From Porticoccaceae bacterium (GTDB taxonomy: Bacteria > Pseudomonadota > Gammaproteobacteria > Pseudomonadales > Porticoccaceae), in the NCBI GenBank assembly GCA_002591625.1, contig PCDB01000037.1, forward strand, positions 79,141 through 90,008: DNA of 10,868 nucleotides. Reading direction: 5' to 3'. The notes under the pieces were generated by a model that ran no database searches, had not been told where the DNA came from, and saw only the letters and a program-made list of their open reading frames with translations. Shown here piece after piece: positions 1 to 8,425 of the stretch. The translations under genes were made by a program, and so were the position numbers. Position 1 is the stretch's first letter. The number at the start of each line of letters is the position of its first letter.

Positions 1-17
1 AGTAAGATTGCGCAATA

Positions 18-671
18 TTAAGCGGTTCGGGCGATCGGTCCGCCTTGATCTAGACTTGACGCAAAAGCTATCATACCCCATCTAGATACTCTGCCGTATG
101 TGGGCTTTAGGCCACTAACGCCGCAAAGTGCCGCCGGTTGTCTAATTGAACCGCCAGTGTCGGTCCCGGTGGCTCCGGGTGCGAGACGTGCAGCAATTGC
201 AGCTGCTGAGCCGCCTGATGACCCACCTGGAACTTTTTTGGTATCCCAAGGATTTTTCACGGGCCCATAAAAGCTAGTTTCATTAGAGGACCCCATGGCA
301 AATTCATCCATATTAGTTTTGCCCAGCATGACTGCGCCACAATTTTCAAAGTTCCTGACAACGGTAGCCGTATACGGGGGAATAAAATTACTTAGCATTC
401 GAGACCCACAGCTAGTCAGAATACCTTCGGTACAGAAAATGTCCTTATGGAGTATCGGTATGCCGCAGAGCTCTTTAGCGGACCCACTTTTGATTGACAT
501 ATCCGCTTTGTCAGCATCTTTTAAAGCGGTCTCCTCAGCGACTGTGATCAGAGCGTTGATCTCAGGATTTAAATCGGAAATCCTCGATAGGAAATGTTGT
601 GTTAGCTCCCTACTTGAGAAAGTTTTTAACCGTAAGCCGTCTTCCAACTGGGCAATAGACATGTTATGCAT
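18..671 (-). CDS. gatA: Glutamyl-tRNA(Gln)/aspartyl-tRNA(Asn) amidotransferase subunit A, 5' part, interrupted near the window edge
   Basis: GatA is the amidase subunit of GatCAB; it releases ammonia from glutamine (or asparagine) for conversion of misacylated Glu-tRNA(Gln) or Asp-tRNA(Asn). The amidase-signature fold is clear: catalytic Lys76 (ILHKD), cis-Ser151 (PGGSSGGS) and nucleophile Ser175 ([10 protein letters not shown]), spaced as in characterised GatA proteins. The start MHNMSIAQL matches the family N-terminus and lies 11 bases after the gatC stop; a second ATG at 662 is possible. The family is normally about 480-490 residues, but this frame reaches TAA at 18-20 after residue 217 (GPIARTA). 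Codons after the stop read YCAIL, resembling the EDCAIL-type continuation of homologues, so the frame itself is intact. I see a real gatA whose remainder leaves the window; the stop is either a nonsense mutation or a sequence error. Identity is secure; intactness is not. Confidence 0.93.
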   Translation of the reverse strand: MHNMSIAQLEDGLRLKTFSSRELTQHFLSRISDLNPEINALITVAEETALKDADKADMSIKSGSAKELCGIPILHKDIFCTEGILTSCGSRMLSNFIPPYTATVVRNFENCGAVMLGKTNMDEFAMGSSNETSFYGPVKNPWDTKKVPGGSSGGSAAAIAARLAPGATGTDTGGSIRQPAALCGVSGLKPTYGRVSRWGMIAFASSLDQGGPIARTA

Positions 672-682
672 GCAAGAAAACT

Positions 683-970
683 CTATTCTATGACTTTCGG
701 GACTAAGTAAAGCCCATCATGAGTATGATGATTCAGTTTCTGAAAACGTTCTCGCAAATCGATTTCAGTGACTTTGTCATCGCGTGCCCGCTGAACCGCG
801 TTAAGAGGATGGGCCATTGGTTCCACCGATGATGTGTCGGCTTCACTGAGTTGATTAACCAAATCAAGAACTCGATGTAAGCGTTCACTTATTTCTTCAA
901 TAGAACTATTTTCAATCTTTATTCGCGATAGAACCGCGAGCTTTTTGATATCTTCCCGATCTAATGCCAT
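683..970 (-). CDS. gatC: Glutamyl-tRNA(Gln)/aspartyl-tRNA(Asn) amidotransferase subunit C
   Basis: A 95-residue protein, the normal GatC length. GatC wraps around GatA and GatB and stabilises the heterotrimer used for indirect synthesis of Gln-tRNA(Gln) and/or Asn-tRNA(Asn) in the cytoplasm. Family features seen: N-terminal [19 protein letters not shown], a central helix with [14 protein letters not shown], the conserved VEPMAHPLN turn, and the terminal LVPKVIE. The ATG at 970 is preceded by a G-rich ribosome-binding stretch (ACGGGGATC) and by a TATAAT box on the same strand. It is first in the gatC-gatA operon and divergent from mreB, the order known from Pseudomonas. Nothing looks abnormal. 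Confidence 0.96.
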   Translation of the reverse strand: MALDREDIKKLAVLSRIKIENSSIEEISERLHRVLDLVNQLSEADTSSVEPMAHPLNAVQRARDDKVTEIDLRERFQKLNHHTHDGLYLVPKVIE

Positions 971-990
971 GCCGATCCCCGTTCAATTAA

Positions 991-1019
991 ATTATAGTTT
1001 ATATTCTGGATAAAATTAA
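991..1019 (-). promoter_or_regulatory. Putative sigma-70 promoter for gatCA
   Basis: On the minus strand a perfect TATAAT (991-996) lies 20 bases upstream of the gatC ATG. A TTAATT at 1014-1019, 17 bases further upstream, is a weak -35 match (three of six). The -10 is convincing by sequence and position, but the surroundings are AT-rich, so a chance match remains possible. Confidence 0.4.
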
Positions 1020-1094
1020 CGCTACATAAACAAATTTTTCGGTCATGTCGATCCTTTTTGCAGTTGGCTACCATCAGAATTTGTTTTAATAATC

Positions 1095-1114
1095 CGCTCG
1101 AGAGCGTTTTTTTT
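1095..1114 (+). terminator. Short hairpin followed by eight T residues
   Basis: CGCT and AGCG (1095-1098 and 1103-1106) can form a four-base-pair stem around CGAG, followed directly by T at 1107-1114. The shape is that of an intrinsic terminator in the mreB direction, but the stem is short and no gene ends here, so it would act only on an mreB leader starting upstream or on antisense readthrough. Low confidence. Confidence 0.25.
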
Positions 1115-1130
1115 CAGACAATTGCAGATC

Positions 1131-1143
1131 ATTTGTAACAAAT
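1131..1143. repeat. 13-bp palindrome, possible operator
   Basis: ATTTGT and ACAAAT are perfect inverted arms around a single A, in the gatC/mreB intergenic region. The size and symmetry suit a dimeric regulator site, but I recognise no specific consensus, and AT-rich palindromes also occur by chance. Confidence 0.3.
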
Positions 1144-1164
1144 TGGGTTAAATCATAACTAAAA

Positions 1165-1195
1165 CGCTTTACCCGCTTGCTCTGCGAGGAAAGCG
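1165..1195 (+). other. Stem-loop in the mreB leader
   Basis: CGCTTT (1165-1170) pairs with AAAGCG (1190-1195), continued inward by CC:GG (1172-1173:1188-1189) and CGC:GCG (1174-1176:1184-1186) around a seven-base loop, with A1171 and A1187 bulged. This gives 11 base pairs about 77 bases before mreB. No T-run follows, so it does not look like a terminator; it may be a leader structure if transcription starts upstream. Confidence 0.4.
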
Positions 1196-1272
1196 CTGTT
1201 ATCTTTGACCGCTTATTTGGCGGCCTGTGAATGGCATAGGATCATATGTTCTACGCTAGGGGATACAGATAG

Positions 1273-2328
<1,056 letters not shown>

Positions 2329-2334
2329 GGGATC

Positions 2335-2357
2335 GAGAAGGTTCGGCTCCGCTTCTT
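2335..2357 (+). other. Stem-loop in the mreB-mreC spacer
   Basis: GAGAAG (2335-2340) pairs with CTTCTT (2352-2357), including one G-T wobble, and a CG:CG pair inside can extend it past a three-base bulge. It begins seven bases after the mreB stop and has no T-run, so a processing or mRNA-stabilising hairpin fits better than a full terminator. Function is inferred only from position. Confidence 0.35.
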
Positions 2358-2386
2358 CATAAAAGTAATAAATTTGAGCCATTAAA

Positions 2387-3214
2387 ATGTATCCGCCACT
2401 ATTGAGAAGTGTATTAATTCTTGGGCTTATATCTATTGCATTTATGATTGTTGATAGATCGACTGACTGGCTGCAACCTCTTCGCTACGGTACACAGTAT
2501 TTTGGCAAGCCTTTTTACTGGGCTCTAGAGGTGCCGAAGCGGATAGAGCAATGGGGCTCTGATACCTTTGCTAACAAGACAGATTTAATAAACGAAAATC
2601 ACAGCCTGCGACAAGAGCGACTTATTTACAGTGGCCGCTTGCAACGAATGTCAGAGCTCGCCGCTGAAAATTTGCGTTTATTACAGTTGCTAAATGCCTC
2701 AAAGTCAGTCATCGAAAGCGTTATTTTGACTCAAGTTATTGGCAATTCTCATGTTCCGCAGAGACATACTATTACAATAGACCGAGGCGCTACTGATGGT
2801 TCTTTCATTGGACAACCTGTGCTAGATGCCGAGGGTCTAATGGGCCAGGTAATAACGGTCTACGATACACATAGTGAAGTTCTTCTTATTAGTGATGCTA
2901 GCCATGCTCTGCCGGTGAAGGTTTTGAGAAATGGTGTGCGCTCAATTGCGGAGGGAACTTCAGATTTCAATCGTCTTACGCTTCGGTTCGTACCTCCGAC
3001 TTCTGACATAGAGCTAGGAGACCAACTAGTTACTTCAGGTCTGGGAGGTCGGTTCCCTGCGGGTTATCCGGTTGGACAGATTTCTTCAATCGAAAAGACA
3101 ACCGAGTCTGAATTTATGAGTATAGAGGTCGAGCCATTCGCCTTTTTGAATAGAAGTACGCATCTGTTGCTTGTATTTACTTCTGGCTCTCGAGAGCGTA
3201 TCGGGATTGAATGA
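2387..3214 (+). CDS. mreC: Rod shape-determining protein MreC
   Basis: MreC is a bitopic inner-membrane protein whose periplasmic domain assembles and activates the elongasome (PBP2/RodA) together with MreB and MreD. Visible parts: one membrane segment at about 7-23 (RSVLILGLISIAFMIVD), a coiled coil near 65-105 (ENHSLRQERL to AENLRLLQLL), then the beta-barrel core from about 115 to 268, with conserved GQPVLDAEGLMGQV, a VTSGLGGRFPAGYPVG segment and the closing LNRSTHLLLVF. At 275 residues it is shorter than E. coli MreC (367) because it lacks the long C-terminal tail and begins close to the membrane helix. An in-frame TGA at 2375-2377 leaves no room for an upstream start. The ribosome-binding site is weak. 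Its ATGA overlap with mreD implies translational coupling. Confidence 0.97.
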   Translation: MYPPLLRSVLILGLISIAFMIVDRSTDWLQPLRYGTQYFGKPFYWALEVPKRIEQWGSDTFANKTDLINENHSLRQERLIYSGRLQRMSELAAENLRLLQLLNASKSVIESVILTQVIGNSHVPQRHTITIDRGATDGSFIGQPVLDAEGLMGQVITVYDTHSEVLLISDASHALPVKVLRNGVRSIAEGTSDFNRLTLRFVPPTSDIELGDQLVTSGLGGRFPAGYPVGQISSIEKTTESEFMSIEVEPFAFLNRSTHLLLVFTSGSRERIGIE

Positions 3215-3684
3215 TGGCTGCTTCACCAGGCATATTTAAGCTCTCGGCTGCTTTTTTGATGGCAATCATTTGCCAGCTCATGCCTTTTTATGGTGTTTGG
3301 ATGGATTGGAAGCCAAATTTTATTTTAGTATTAACTATCACCTTGATTCTCAATTACCCTGACTACTTTGGTGTCAGCTTTGCTTCGATCTCAGGCTTAT
3401 TTGCTGATGTTATGTTGGGCACTATTTTTGGTCATTTCATGTTTATATTTACTCTATGCGGTGGACTTGTATGTGTTCTGGCCAGATGGGTAAGTCATTT
3501 TGCTTTGACCTATCGTCTGGTGTGTTTGTTCGCCGTTTGCCTGCTTGCAGGGTTTTTGCAAAGTATTTTAGTGATTCTGCAGGGTTTGCCCGTCACGATA
3601 GATTTGTTTACAGGTGCGGCAATAATATCGGTCATGGTATTGCCAATTTATGAGAAGGCTTTCAATCTGTCGCGAGAACCCTGA
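3211..3684 (+). CDS. mreD: Rod shape-determining membrane protein MreD
   Basis: MreD is a small polytopic inner-membrane protein that interacts with MreC in the elongasome. The 157-residue product is almost entirely hydrophobic, with about five to six membrane segments (roughly 10-29, 35-52, 56-70, 72-92, 99-123 and 131-147). The segment SGLFADVMLGTIFGHFMF corresponds to the conserved Gly-Leu-x-x-Asp-x-x-x-Gly region of MreD, and the C-terminus LPIYEKAFN fits the family. The start at 3211 overlaps the mreC stop by four bases (ATGA); a second ATG immediately follows at 3214, so initiation could shift by one codon. GGGA four bases upstream is a close-spaced ribosome-binding site. MreD sequences are poorly conserved, so the call rests on topology plus its fixed place between mreC and maf. 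Confidence 0.95.
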   Translation: MMAASPGIFKLSAAFLMAIICQLMPFYGVWMDWKPNFILVLTITLILNYPDYFGVSFASISGLFADVMLGTIFGHFMFIFTLCGGLVCVLARWVSHFALTYRLVCLFAVCLLAGFLQSILVILQGLPVTIDLFTGAAIISVMVLPIYEKAFNLSREP

Positions 3685-3687
3685 CGA

Positions 3688-4308
3688 GTGGCAAGCCGAA
3701 ACTTTGATATTATACTTGCGTCAGCCTCTGTTCGTCGTGCAAAAATTCTCCGCCAGATGGGGGTGAGATATCAGATTGCCCAAAATACGGTTGATGAACG
3801 TTACACTCGTAATGAAAGTCCCCAAGATTATGTTCTAAGATTGGCAAGAGAAAAAGCTCAGCAAGGATTATCGATTATGGATCCTGATATGCCCGTGCTG
3901 GGCGCAGATACAATCGTTAACTTAGATAGAAAAATTTTTGGCAAGCCTAAAACTCTGAAAGAGGCGACCACTATGTTGGGCGAATTGTCCGGCAGAAAAC
4001 ATTTCGTTTATTCAGCCGTGGCGATTGCAAATCGGACCGCTATTGAACAGAGATTAGCCATAAGCGAGGTTACTTTTCGAGATTTGGACTATAAAGAACG
4101 TTTGGATTATTGTAATACTGGCGAGCCTTTTGGAAAGGCCGGTGGCTATGCTATCCAAGGGCTTGGCGCCATCTTTGTTAAACATGTGAGCGGAAGTTAT
4201 AGCGGCGTTGTTGGATTGCCGATCTATCAAACTTATGAATTACTGAAAATCTTTCGCGTGCCGGTATGGAAAAATAAGGAAAAAAGTTTATTGTCAAGGG
4301 ATTCTTAA
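3688..4308 (+). CDS. maf: Maf-family nucleoside triphosphate pyrophosphatase (YhdE-type dTTP/UTP pyrophosphatase)
   Basis: Maf/YhdE proteins hydrolyse dTTP, UTP and modified pyrimidine triphosphates to monophosphates and pyrophosphate, a nucleotide house-cleaning role. The 206-residue product shows the N-terminal motif ASASVRRAKIL (11-21; usual form ASxSPRR), RLAREKA (51-57), catalytic LGADT with Asp74, FGKPKT, and GEPFGKAGGYAIQGLGA followed by SGSYSGVVGLP. These match the YhdE branch rather than the YceF branch. The usual Gly/Pro of SGSPRR are Ala/Val here; Ser12, Ser14 and Arg16-Arg17 are kept. The start is GTG, three bases after the mreD stop, so it is part of the mre operon; no ATG upstream fits. 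The last 15 or so residues are a charged tail. Position after mreD is typical of gammaproteobacteria. Substrate choice is inferred from the family. Confidence 0.95.
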   Translation: MASRNFDIILASASVRRAKILRQMGVRYQIAQNTVDERYTRNESPQDYVLRLAREKAQQGLSIMDPDMPVLGADTIVNLDRKIFGKPKTLKEATTMLGELSGRKHFVYSAVAIANRTAIEQRLAISEVTFRDLDYKERLDYCNTGEPFGKAGGYAIQGLGAIFVKHVSGSYSGVVGLPIYQTYELLKIFRVPVWKNKEKSLLSRDS

Positions 4309-4510
4309 TTTTGCAATTGACTAAGAGTGCGTTAGTCGAAAATTGGGCTAGCAGCATGATTTGCTTTAGGATGCTCTGCGGCAAGTTTCTCAAGCGACTA
4401 TGCTGAGAGGGAGAAACTGTATTGAAAACTGATCATTCATGGGTTGATTCTGGATAAAGGACTTCAACTGTAGATTTTTATTAATCAATTTAACTGAATT
4501 TTAAGACCAT
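4309..4510 (+). other. maf-yhdP intergenic region with two inverted repeats; rng absent
   Basis: No coding sequence is supported in these 202 bases. Two potential stem-loops lie in tandem: 4351-4379 (AGCAT:ATGCT plus GC:GC across a two-base bulge) and 4384-4418 (perfect eight-base arms AGTTTCTC and GAGAAACT enclosing a small AGC:GCT hairpin). Neither is followed by a T-run. Many gammaproteobacteria have rng (RNase G) between maf and yhdP; it is not here. I found no promoter of normal spacing for yhdP, so yhdP may be read from the mre operon or from an unrecognised promoter. Confidence 0.6.
4384..4418. repeat. Perfect 8-bp inverted repeat
   Basis: AGTTTCTC (4384-4391) and GAGAAACT (4411-4418) are exact inverted arms 19 bases apart; AGC (4393-4395) and GCT (4402-4404) can pair inside the loop. 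It may form an RNA stem-loop between maf and yhdP. Function is unknown. Confidence 0.45.
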
Positions 4511-7500
4511 ATGTCTTTGACAAAAAAATTGCTGATTAATTCGACTAGTTATTTTTTGGTACTTGCTACCGTAATATCTCTTTGCCTCGTTTTGTTAACC
4601 ATTTTTGGAAGACAATCGGCAGAAAAAATTGATTCTAAGCGAGATATGATCGAGGAATTAATTGAAGAAGCCTCGGGGCTTCCCGTTGAACTAGGCTTTC
4701 TATCTGCAGAGTGGACAGGGGCTTCGCCCATAATCCAAATTGAAAGACTAGAGGTTGGGTCTTTGGCAACGCCCTCGGCAGTGGTTATAAATGATGCTCG
4801 AGCTGATCTTGACATCTATCAGAGCTTGAGGCATCTGGCTTTAATTTGGAAAAATTTCTCAGTAGATCGAATAACCATAAATTTGCAGCAGGATTTGGCA
4901 GGCTCTTGGAAGCTGAAAGGCTTTTCTGGAGATGATGGTGGTGGTTTAGGAAATGTTATGTCGGCGATAGCATTTAGCCGACTTGTGGAATTGAAAACGC
5001 TCAATTTACGTCTTCATTTTAATGATGGGAATAAACTAAATTTTCTTGCAAGTGAATTAAATTTTGAGAATGAGGATGATTTTCATCGTGCCGAACTTGC
5101 ATTCAACCTAGAGGGTCAGCAGCAACCCAGTTATTTGATTATCGAAGGGCATGGAGATCCGACTGACATTGAGACATTTGATGCCAGCGGCTATTTGAAA
5201 ATTGAAGGACTTAGGTTGGATGAAAACATTCTCGTTGGTGTTACAAAAACGGCGCCCCACGTCTTCAAGCATGCATTAACCACTAAAGCTGTGGTTGATT
5301 CCGAGGTGTGGTTTGATGTGCATCCGGGAGGTGCAGCTGATTTTAAGGGCAACATTACAATTGGTGGCATCAGTAATCGTTCGGCTTCAATCAGGCAATT
5401 AAACATACAGGACATTAAGGCGGACATAACCGCATGGTTCACACCAGGAATGAATTGGGGTGTTCGTATTCAGCAGCTTGCGCTTTTCGAGATAGATGAT
5501 CGTAGCATGCCAATCAATTTGCAGTTCTCTAAATACATAGATTCAGGTGAGAAGGACTTTGAAATTATACTCGACACCATAGACCTCGAGGACTCGGTAC
5601 AAATTCTTCGAGAGCTTATAAATGATGACCATTGGATATCCGACCTGGCTCAAAGATTAGAGCTTGGAGGGCGTCTCCGTCAGGTGCACTTTGGTATGGG
5701 TGTGAATGGCTATTTTGGTGCGGCAGAGTTGCATGACTTCCATAGTTCAGCAAATGGAGCAATGCCTGGTGTGCGAGATTTGGATGCTTTTTTACAGTTA
5801 AATGGGACGCAAGCGATTTTCAATTTGGATGACAAAAATGGAGTAAAAATCCACTTTGCCAGAGTTTATGATGAGCCACTAGATCTCCAGAGTTTACAGG
5901 GAAAATTCAATATATCTGCAACGTCCGGACTAGGCGTCTTTAAGATACGAAGTGATCTAATAAACGCGAAACTTGATGCCGGGACCGTAAATGCGATGTT
6001 TTCTTTGCGAGCTGATATGCCGCTATCAGACAGTGCTCCCGACATGAATATTTTGATAGGAGGGCGCAACATAGATGCACGTTTTAGGGAGAAATATTTC
6101 CCAAAGAAAACGCCCGCCGGGTTAAAAACGTGGTTGCAAAAGGCAATTATATCTGCCGATGTTGACGAGTTAGGCCTAGCCTTTCGTAGAGGTGCGCCTA
6201 AATATACTCCCATCGCTGGTACAAATCAGTTGTCATTTAAGATTAATGATTCGGCGATTGACTTTCATCCCGAATGGAATGGTGCGAAAAATTTGATGGG
6301 TGCAGCAATCTTAGACGATAAATATTTTCTGGCAGAGATTGATGACGGTCTTTTAGGTGCTATTGACCTGATCAAAGCAGATATTGAGTTCGACAGGACA
6401 AAGGGCATTGGGTCAAGAATCCGAGCTGAAGCTGATATGTCATCCTCTCTTGCCGATGCCATGGCAGTGCTCTCAAACTCCCCATTAAATAGATCCATGG
6501 GCCCACTCAATAGTTGGTATTACAAAGGTAGCCAATCCAGCAAATTGTTCTTGGATATACCTGTGAAAAAGATACAAGGTAATCGAAGTGATGAAACTGA
6601 TATAGCCTACAGTGCAACCATAGATCTTAACGACGGAGAGATCCATTTGCCTGATAGTAAGATAGCTGTGACGGCAATATTTGGTGATTTGGTTTTTGAA
6701 TCGAAACGAGGCTTGTTTGCGGAAAACGTGAAAGGTCGTTTCTGGGGCCGACCGATTAGAGCTCGTTTTTACACTGAGAAAGACTACCAGATGGTAGACA
6801 TGGAGAGTCGAATAGAGCCTAAAAAGTTGAATAGATTAGTTGACTTTCCTTGGCATGAAGTTGTCGAAGGGAATATACCAATAAGCGGATCGTTGCGAAT
6901 ACCTCGGCAATCAGCAGCTCTAACTCAACTATTTGTTCTGGAATTGAATAGTAACTTGGAAGGCGTAGAAATCAGCTTACCAGAACCCTTTGGTAAGATG
7001 CCTGAGCAGTCAATGAAAGCAAATCTGGCAATCATCATGGATTCGCAGCTTAAGGCCATATCGGGAAATCTAGCAAGCGATTTAAATCTCGATGTTCGAT
7101 TTCGTGAGGGCCTATTAGACAGAGGAGTCTTAAGCTACAAACGAAATGTCGAAACACCAAAAAGTGGAACATTTCTCTTTGCCGGGCATTTGCCCACCGC
7201 AGACTTAAAAATGTGGGAGCCATTTGTTCAGATTTTTACTATTAATCCAGCAGACGAGATTGAAGATATTGCATTTAGCAGGGATAAACAAAACCGATGG
7301 GAACCATCCCTCGATCTAACTTTTGATTATCTGACGCCGTTCAATATGCGTTTAAACAATGTTTCAGCTTTGATTGGCTGGGAAGAGCAAGGCACCACTG
7401 TGAGTTTTCAGAGTGATATTGCTGACGGAGATTTTTTTCATTTTCATTCTGAGGATAAATTACCTCAATTGAAGTTGTCGAGATTAGCAATTGCCAAAAA

Positions 7501-8425
7501 TTGGCTGCCAGAAAATGAATCATCAGTTGTTATGGATCCAAGAGGATTCCCAAATCTTGATATATCTATTGATGAGTTGTTTGTGGAGGATGAACTATGG
7601 GGTGGTATTGGTTTTAGCCTTAGATCGGAAATTTCCGGAGCTGCGTTTGGCGATATTAGCGGCAACATTTTTGGTTTTAATCTCGGCTCCAATAATCAAT
7701 ATCCACCTGCAGAGTTTTTTTGGCATTTTGACGGAGACATCCATTCCAGTAGGTTGGTCGGACCTGTCAGACTGACAGACGTGGGAGAGGTTTTTCAAAG
7801 TTTGAATTTGCCAAGAATAGCGGACAGTGAATCAGGTAGTGTTGTTTTTGATCTGAACTGGCCGGATAAACCTTGGGGTTTTTCTCGAGATAATTTACAG
7901 GGCGATTTTAAATTTGAGTTTTCTTCAGGTAGTTTATACAAATCTTCTCCAAGTGCCGATTTGGCTCTTAGAATGATCAGCTTGGTAAATTTTGCCAACT
8001 GGTTAAAAAGGCTACAGCTGGATTTTTCAGACGTTTTCGATCAAAACCTTCCCTATGATTCACTCAATGGCAGCTTCTCTTTTAATGCTGGCAAGGCTCG
8101 GCTAGATGAACCATTGCATATGAAGATGCCTTCGGGGAAAATGACTATGGCTGGTGAGTTTGACTTGGCCAATGAAACCATGGAGGGCAAGTTAGTTGCA
8201 ACACTTCCTGTAGCGACTAATTTACCTTGGGTAGCAGCCATTGTTGGCGGTCTCCCTGCAGCCGCTGGAGTATATTTGACAAGCAAATTGGTTGAGGAGC
8301 AAGTAGATCGACTATCCAGTATCAGTTATACAATTGCCGGAGATTGGGACGATGTTGAGGTGAGAGTAGATCAAATATTTGCCGAGTCTCTGGACGCAGA
8401 AAGCTCCAAGGATGATATGCCATAG
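4511..8425 (+). CDS. yhdP: YhdP-family AsmA-like envelope protein (TIGR02099)
   Basis: YhdP is a giant AsmA-like protein anchored in the inner membrane that bridges the periplasm and, with TamB and YdbH, supports phospholipid delivery to the outer membrane. The 1304 residues are close to E. coli YhdP (1266). An N-terminal membrane anchor lies at about 14-33 (YFLVLATVISLCLVLLTIFG), followed by the family opening EEASGLPVELGFLSAEWTG. The long middle is beta-rich repeats typical of these lipid-groove proteins. The C-terminus has the hallmark block LPVATNLPWVAAIVGG, a hydrophobic helix around 1240-1256, then KLVEEQVDRLSSISYTIAGDWDD and a VRVDQIF end. There is no clear ribosome-binding site before ATG 4511. 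It follows maf by 202 bases without rng. No break or frameshift is visible. Lipid transport is known for the E. coli member and inferred here. Confidence 0.95.
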   Translation: MSLTKKLLINSTSYFLVLATVISLCLVLLTIFGRQSAEKIDSKRDMIEELIEEASGLPVELGFLSAEWTGASPIIQIERLEVGSLATPSAVVINDARADLDIYQSLRHLALIWKNFSVDRITINLQQDLAGSWKLKGFSGDDGGGLGNVMSAIAFSRLVELKTLNLRLHFNDGNKLNFLASELNFENEDDFHRAELAFNLEGQQQPSYLIIEGHGDPTDIETFDASGYLKIEGLRLDENILVGVTKTAPHVFKHALTTKAVVDSEVWFDVHPGGAADFKGNITIGGISNRSASIRQLNIQDIKADITAWFTPGMNWGVRIQQLALFEIDDRSMPINLQFSKYIDSGEKDFEIILDTIDLEDSVQILRELINDDHWISDLAQRLELGGRLRQVHFGMGVNGYFGAAELHDFHSSANGAMPGVRDLDAFLQLNGTQAIFNLDDKNGVKIHFARVYDEPLDLQSLQGKFNISATSGLGVFKIRSDLINAKLDAGTVNAMFSLRADMPLSDSAPDMNILIGGRNIDARFREKYFPKKTPAGLKTWLQKAIISADVDELGLAFRRGAPKYTPIAGTNQLSFKINDSAIDFHPEWNGAKNLMGAAILDDKYFLAEIDDGLLGAIDLIKADIEFDRTKGIGSRIRAEADMSSSLADAMAVLSNSPLNRSMGPLNSWYYKGSQSSKLFLDIPVKKIQGNRSDETDIAYSATIDLNDGEIHLPDSKIAVTAIFGDLVFESKRGLFAENVKGRFWGRPIRARFYTEKDYQMVDMESRIEPKKLNRLVDFPWHEVVEGNIPISGSLRIPRQSAALTQLFVLELNSNLEGVEISLPEPFGKMPEQSMKANLAIIMDSQLKAISGNLASDLNLDVRFREGLLDRGVLSYKRNVETPKSGTFLFAGHLPTADLKMWEPFVQIFTINPADEIEDIAFSRDKQNRWEPSLDLTFDYLTPFNMRLNNVSALIGWEEQGTTVSFQSDIADGDFFHFHSEDKLPQLKLSRLAIAKNWLPENESSVVMDPRGFPNLDISIDELFVEDELWGGIGFSLRSEISGAAFGDISGNIFGFNLGSNNQYPPAEFFWHFDGDIHSSRLVGPVRLTDVGEVFQSLNLPRIADSESGSVVFDLNWPDKPWGFSRDNLQGDFKFEFSSGSLYKSSPSADLALRMISLVNFANWLKRLQLDFSDVFDQNLPYDSLNGSFSFNAGKARLDEPLHMKMPSGKMTMAGEFDLANETMEGKLVATLPVATNLPWVAAIVGGLPAAAGVYLTSKLVEEQVDRLSSISYTIAGDWDDVEVRVDQIFAESLDAESSKDDMP

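Larger units (their letters stand above)
971..1272. other. Divergent gatC/mreB intergenic region
   Basis: This 302-base stretch has no coding sequence I can support. It holds the putative gatC promoter, a short hairpin plus T-run (1095-1114), a 13-bp palindrome (1131-1143), an 11-bp bulged stem-loop (1165-1195), a small hairpin (1209-1223) and the mreB ribosome-binding site AGGGGA (1258-1263, nine bases before the ATG). I could not identify a convincing mreB promoter: TTGTAA at 1133 and TTGACC at 1205 lack a good -10 at normal spacing. Confidence 0.7.

Noticed and set aside
1205..1233. TTGACC as the -35 of an mreB promoter
   Set aside because: The hexamer 17 bases downstream is TGAATG, a poor -10, and no better one occurs at allowed spacing.
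4311..4410. A short frame containing ALVEN between maf and yhdP, reminiscent of an RNase G N-terminus
   Set aside because: Only five residues match, the rest of the frame has no Rng similarity and ends within about 30 codons; chance is the simpler explanation.
4422..4476. yhdP promoter built from TTGAAA or TTGATT with downstream AT-rich hexamers
   Set aside because: No -10 with at least four matches lies at 16-18 bases spacing, so the boxes cannot be paired convincingly.
7465..7798. Overlapping open frames on both strands inside yhdP
   Set aside because: They lie wholly inside the intact yhdP frame, lack family features and are expected shadows of a long gene.
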